Assembly (NCBI RefSeq): GCF_020171285.1
Contig: NZ_JAIUZI010000002.1
Coordinates: 372,001-436,000, forward strand
DNA: 64,000 nt
Source of the DNA: Seohaeicola saemankumensis
GTDB taxonomy: Bacteria; Pseudomonadota; Alphaproteobacteria; Rhodobacterales; Rhodobacteraceae
Direction of reading: 5' to 3'
Both the position numbers and the translations under genes were made by a program. The notes under the pieces are model-generated. The model had not been told where the DNA came from, did not search any database, and saw only the letters and a program-made list of their open reading frames with translations. Numbering within the stretch: the stretch's first letter is position 1; every line of letters starts with the position of its first letter. Positions 61,541 to 64,000 of the stretch are shown one piece after another.

Positions 61541-62938
61541 ATGAGCCTAACCCGAAAGCCTGCAACGGAAATTCTGGCCGACCTGCGCGCCGGACGGCTG
61601 AGCGCCGCCGCGCTGATGGAGGCGACGCTGACGCAGATCGACGCGGTCAACCCGGCGGTCAATGCAATTGTCGGGCTGCGCGACCGCGATGCGTTGATGG
61701 CCGAGGCGCGCGCCGCGGATGCGGCCGAGGCCATGGGGCCGCTGCACGGGCTGCCAATTGCGGTCAAGGATTTGGTGAACGTGCGCGGGGTACGCTCGAC
61801 CATGGGCTCGCCGGTGTTTGCCAATCATGTGCCGGAAGAGGACGACATCATCGCCGCCCGGATGCGGGCGGCGGGGGCGATCCTGTTCGGCAAAACCAAC
61901 GTGCCGGAGTTCGGGCTGGGATCGCATACGTTCAACCCGGTCTATGGCGCAACCGGCAACCCCTATGACCCGGGGCGCAGCTGTGGCGGGTCGTCGGGCG
62001 GCGCGGCGGTGGCGCTGGCGTCGGGGATGCTGGCGCTGGCGGATGGGTCCGACATGATGGGCAGCCTGCGCAACCCGGCGGCCTGGAACAATGTCTATGG
62101 GTTCCGGCCCAGTTTCGGCCGGGTGCCGGGCGATCCGATCGGCGACAATTTCCTGCACCAGCTGTCGACGCTGGGCCCGATGGGGCGCAGCCCGGCGGAT
62201 ATGGCGGCGCTGCTGGATGTGATTTCGGGGCCCGATCCGCGCTTGCCGCATGCCTATGCCAGCGAACCCGTGGCGCCGTTGCAGGCCGCCGAGATGAAGG
62301 GGGTGCGCATCGGCTGGCTGGGCGACTGGGGCGGGGCATACCCGATGGAGCCGGGGGTGATGGAGCTGTGCCGGGGGGTGTTGCCGGTGCTGGAGGATCT
62401 GGGCTGTATCGTCGAGGAGGTGGCGCCGCCGTTTCCGGCCGAGAAGATCTGGGACAGCTGGATCATGCTGCGGTCCTGGGCGGTGGCGGGCGGTTTGGCG
62501 CCGCTGTTGAAGAAGGGCGCGCCGCTGAAGGACACCGCGATCTGGGAGATCGAGCGCGGCATGGGATTTTCCGCGATGGAGGTGCACAAGGCCAGTGTGG
62601 TGCGGTCGGAGTGGTTCAAGGCGGCGGCGCGGCTGTTCGACAGCTATGACGCGCTGATCCTGCCTGCGGCGCAGATCTGGCCGTTTGACGTCAACCAGCC
62701 GTTCCCGTCAGAGGTGGCCGGGCAGGCGATGGACACCTATCACCGCTGGATGGAGGTGGTGGTGCCGGTCAGTCTGCTGGGGCTGCCCTGTGTCGCGATG
62801 CCGGCGGGGTTTGGCGAAGAGGGGCTGCCGATGGGGGTACAGATGTTTGGCCGGCGCGGCGATGATGCGCGGCTGCTGGCGCTGGCAGAGGCGTATCACC
62901 AGGCAACACGCTGGCCCGAAATGCGGCCAGCGCTGTAA
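61541..62938 (+). CDS. Amidase signature family amidase
   Basis: A 465-residue amidase-signature enzyme. The Ser-cisSer-Lys triad is K76 ([10 protein letters not shown]), a serine in [17 protein letters not shown] (about 151-152) and S175 in [17 protein letters not shown]. The rest ([34 protein letters not shown]) is typical. It hydrolyses an amide; the substrate is not identified. Related proteins are annotated as aspartyl/glutamyl-tRNA amidotransferase A-like, but no GatB or GatC is near, and the length suits a stand-alone amidase. ATG 61541 follows ACCAAGGAGAGCGCCCCGGC, with AAGGAG 11 bases before. Confidence 0.9.
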   Translation: MSLTRKPATEILADLRAGRLSAAALMEATLTQIDAVNPAVNAIVGLRDRDALMAEARAADAAEAMGPLHGLPIAVKDLVNVRGVRSTMGSPVFANHVPEEDDIIAARMRAAGAILFGKTNVPEFGLGSHTFNPVYGATGNPYDPGRSCGGSSGGAAVALASGMLALADGSDMMGSLRNPAAWNNVYGFRPSFGRVPGDPIGDNFLHQLSTLGPMGRSPADMAALLDVISGPDPRLPHAYASEPVAPLQAAEMKGVRIGWLGDWGGAYPMEPGVMELCRGVLPVLEDLGCIVEEVAPPFPAEKIWDSWIMLRSWAVAGGLAPLLKKGAPLKDTAIWEIERGMGFSAMEVHKASVVRSEWFKAAARLFDSYDALILPAAQIWPFDVNQPFPSEVAGQAMDTYHRWMEVVVPVSLLGLPCVAMPAGFGEEGLPMGVQMFGRRGDDARLLALAEAYHQATRWPEMRPAL

Positions 62939-62972
62939 TCAACGGGCTCGGGGAAGGGGAGGAAGTCTGAGA

Positions 62973-63740
62973 ATGGAAAAACTACACGGTGTACCCGAAA
63001 TGCGCCCGGTTACGGCCGAAATGCTGAAATCGGCGCTGCGCCAGGGCTGGCAGGATTTTCGGGCCGCACCGCTATTTGGTCTGATCTTTGCCGGTTTCTA
63101 CGTACTTGGCGGATGGGCGCTGTCGCTGATTACATGGCAAACCGGGACCACGTTCTGGCTGGTGCTCGCGGCTATTGGATTTCCCCTGATCGGACCGTTT
63201 GCGGCTGTGGGCCTGTACGAGGTCTCGCACCGGCTGGATCAGGGCGAACCGCTGGATTTCGGATCCATTTTCGGCGTTGTCCTGCATCAAAGCCGGCGTC
63301 AGTTGCCGTCAATCTGCGCCATTATCATCGTTGTCTTCATGTTTTGGTTTTTTATCGGTCATATGATTTTCGCCCTGTTCCTGGGGCTTGCGACCATGAC
63401 CAACATCTCTTCTTCGCTGGAGGTTTTCCTGACCTTGGATGGCATCAAGATGCTGGTCTTTGGTTCGGCGGTCGGGGCGCTCTTTGCGCTGCTGCTCTTT
63501 ATGATCACAGTTATCGCGCTGCCGTTGCTGCTGGATCGCGAGGTCGATTTCGTTACGGCGATGATTACCAGTTTTCAATATGTCCTTGCCAATCCCGTAC
63601 CGATGTTGGCCTGGGCCGTCGTGGTGGCGGGGCTGACTTTTGCGGCCATGATCCCGTGGTTCCTGGGGCTACTCATCGTGTTGCCGTTGCTGGGACACGC
63701 GAGTTGGCACCTCTACCGGCAGATCGTTACGCCTGAATAG
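62973..63740 (+). CDS. DUF2189 membrane protein
   Basis: A 255-residue membrane protein of the DUF2189 type. After a cytosolic N-terminus ([20 protein letters not shown]) there are six hydrophobic segments: [100 protein letters not shown] and [20 protein letters not shown]. The loop [17 protein letters not shown] is the usual family marker. The function is unknown, and some relatives are described as cytochrome-oxidase-linked integral membrane proteins. ATG 62973 follows GGGGAGGAAGTCTGAGA. The longer overlapping frame from 62685 is not credible. Confidence 0.87.
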   Translation: MEKLHGVPEMRPVTAEMLKSALRQGWQDFRAAPLFGLIFAGFYVLGGWALSLITWQTGTTFWLVLAAIGFPLIGPFAAVGLYEVSHRLDQGEPLDFGSIFGVVLHQSRRQLPSICAIIIVVFMFWFFIGHMIFALFLGLATMTNISSSLEVFLTLDGIKMLVFGSAVGALFALLLFMITVIALPLLLDREVDFVTAMITSFQYVLANPVPMLAWAVVVAGLTFAAMIPWFLGLLIVLPLLGHASWHLYRQIVTPE

Positions 63741-63885
63741 AGCTGACTAAGAACCGCGGACTAAATGGGGAGCAGGTCACGGATCAGAAAGGCACCAAAC
63801 TGGAGGCGCTTCTGTCTGGTCGAGAATGTCCAAACTTGGTCGTGTCCATCGATGCAGAGGACTGAAACTCGCGTCGGCGGACGGC

Positions 63886-64000
63886 TCAGTCGGGATTGCG
63901 CCCCATGGCGACGAGCCGATCATTCAAAACCGAACAGTCCTCATGCGCGGTTTCGAGCGCGTAAACATACGCCTGCGTCAGAAAGAAGGCGGCGGCATCT
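63886..64000 (-). CDS. C-terminal end of an unidentified protein, cut by window edge
   Basis: The last 37 residues of a minus-strand frame that runs off the right edge: AAAFFLTQAYVYALETAHED then CSVLNDRLVAMGRNPD and TGA at 63886-63888. It is helical and has no membrane segment. The frame is open to the edge and ends with an ordinary GRNPD C-terminus, which supports a real gene. The family cannot be named from so short a piece. The 145 bp between it and the convergent DUF2189 gene contain no feature I can support. Confidence 0.55.
   Translation of the reverse strand, partial: DAAAFFLTQAYVYALETAHEDCSVLNDRLVAMGRNPD

Overview
The window is a dense, GC-rich stretch of an alphaproteobacterial chromosome, most likely from the Rhodobacterales (Roseobacter group). 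Support for this comes from the gene set: a form II CO-dehydrogenase-type cluster, a DUF2849-cysI-cysH-DUF934 sulfur operon, a DctBD-regulated TRAP transporter, a reductive pyrimidine pathway and a lone infC. A short interspersed palindromic repeat of the GGAGTATTTGGAAAGAGATGAA type, which I associate with this group, points the same way. There is no rRNA, tRNA, CRISPR array, phage or insertion sequence. The taxon is an inference from gene content; no marker gene was searched.

Layout. 1-2136 (minus): end-truncated sulfotransferase-like protein and a glycosyltransferase. 2345-11516 (plus): molybdenum hydroxylase cluster coxD, coxE, DUF1203, xdhC-like, molybdopterin-binding, coxS, coxL, coxM; the large subunit carries the form II loop AYRGAGR. 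4575-4996 is the only long gene-free stretch and holds several strong stems. 11648-19666: phasin, infC (apparent AUA start), MFS exporter, cyclase/hydrolase fusion, ferredoxin-NADP reductase and the assimilatory sulfite operon. 19813-26807: Lrp regulator, then dctB-dctD and dctP-dctQ-dctM. 26953-34842: Tat-type hypothetical, an 868-residue membrane-spanning protein, a SIMPL-domain protein, metY divergent from a ribbon-helix-helix protein, a glycosyltransferase-like protein and a proline-rich repeat protein.

34977-46976 is a reductive pyrimidine degradation locus. PreT/PreA reduce uracil or thymine, dihydropyrimidinase opens the ring, and an M20 amidohydrolase cleaves the carbamoyl product. 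A RutR-like regulator sits beside a near-consensus RutR box, and an NMT1/THI5-type ABC importer closes the locus. 47155-49455 is a tungstate importer (tupBCA). 49658-63740 contains DsbA, a BepA-like M48 protease, an aminotransferase, an AmiC-type amidase, a double sulfotransferase, PBP1A, prfB, an RTX protein, an amidase and a DUF2189 membrane protein. A minus-strand gene runs off the right end.

The most unusual signals are: (i) a DctD whose AAA+ domain has lost Walker A Lys and the GAFTGA loop but keeps its DNA-binding end, with two matching 18-bp inverted repeats in front of dctP; (ii) two copies of ACATAC-N7-CTATGTTG between metY and the divergent ribbon-helix-helix gene; (iii) a GspL/PilM-like plus GspC/PilP-like protein on one chain; (iv) the structured, possibly pseudoknotted segment at 4677-4827; (v) the AUA start of infC.
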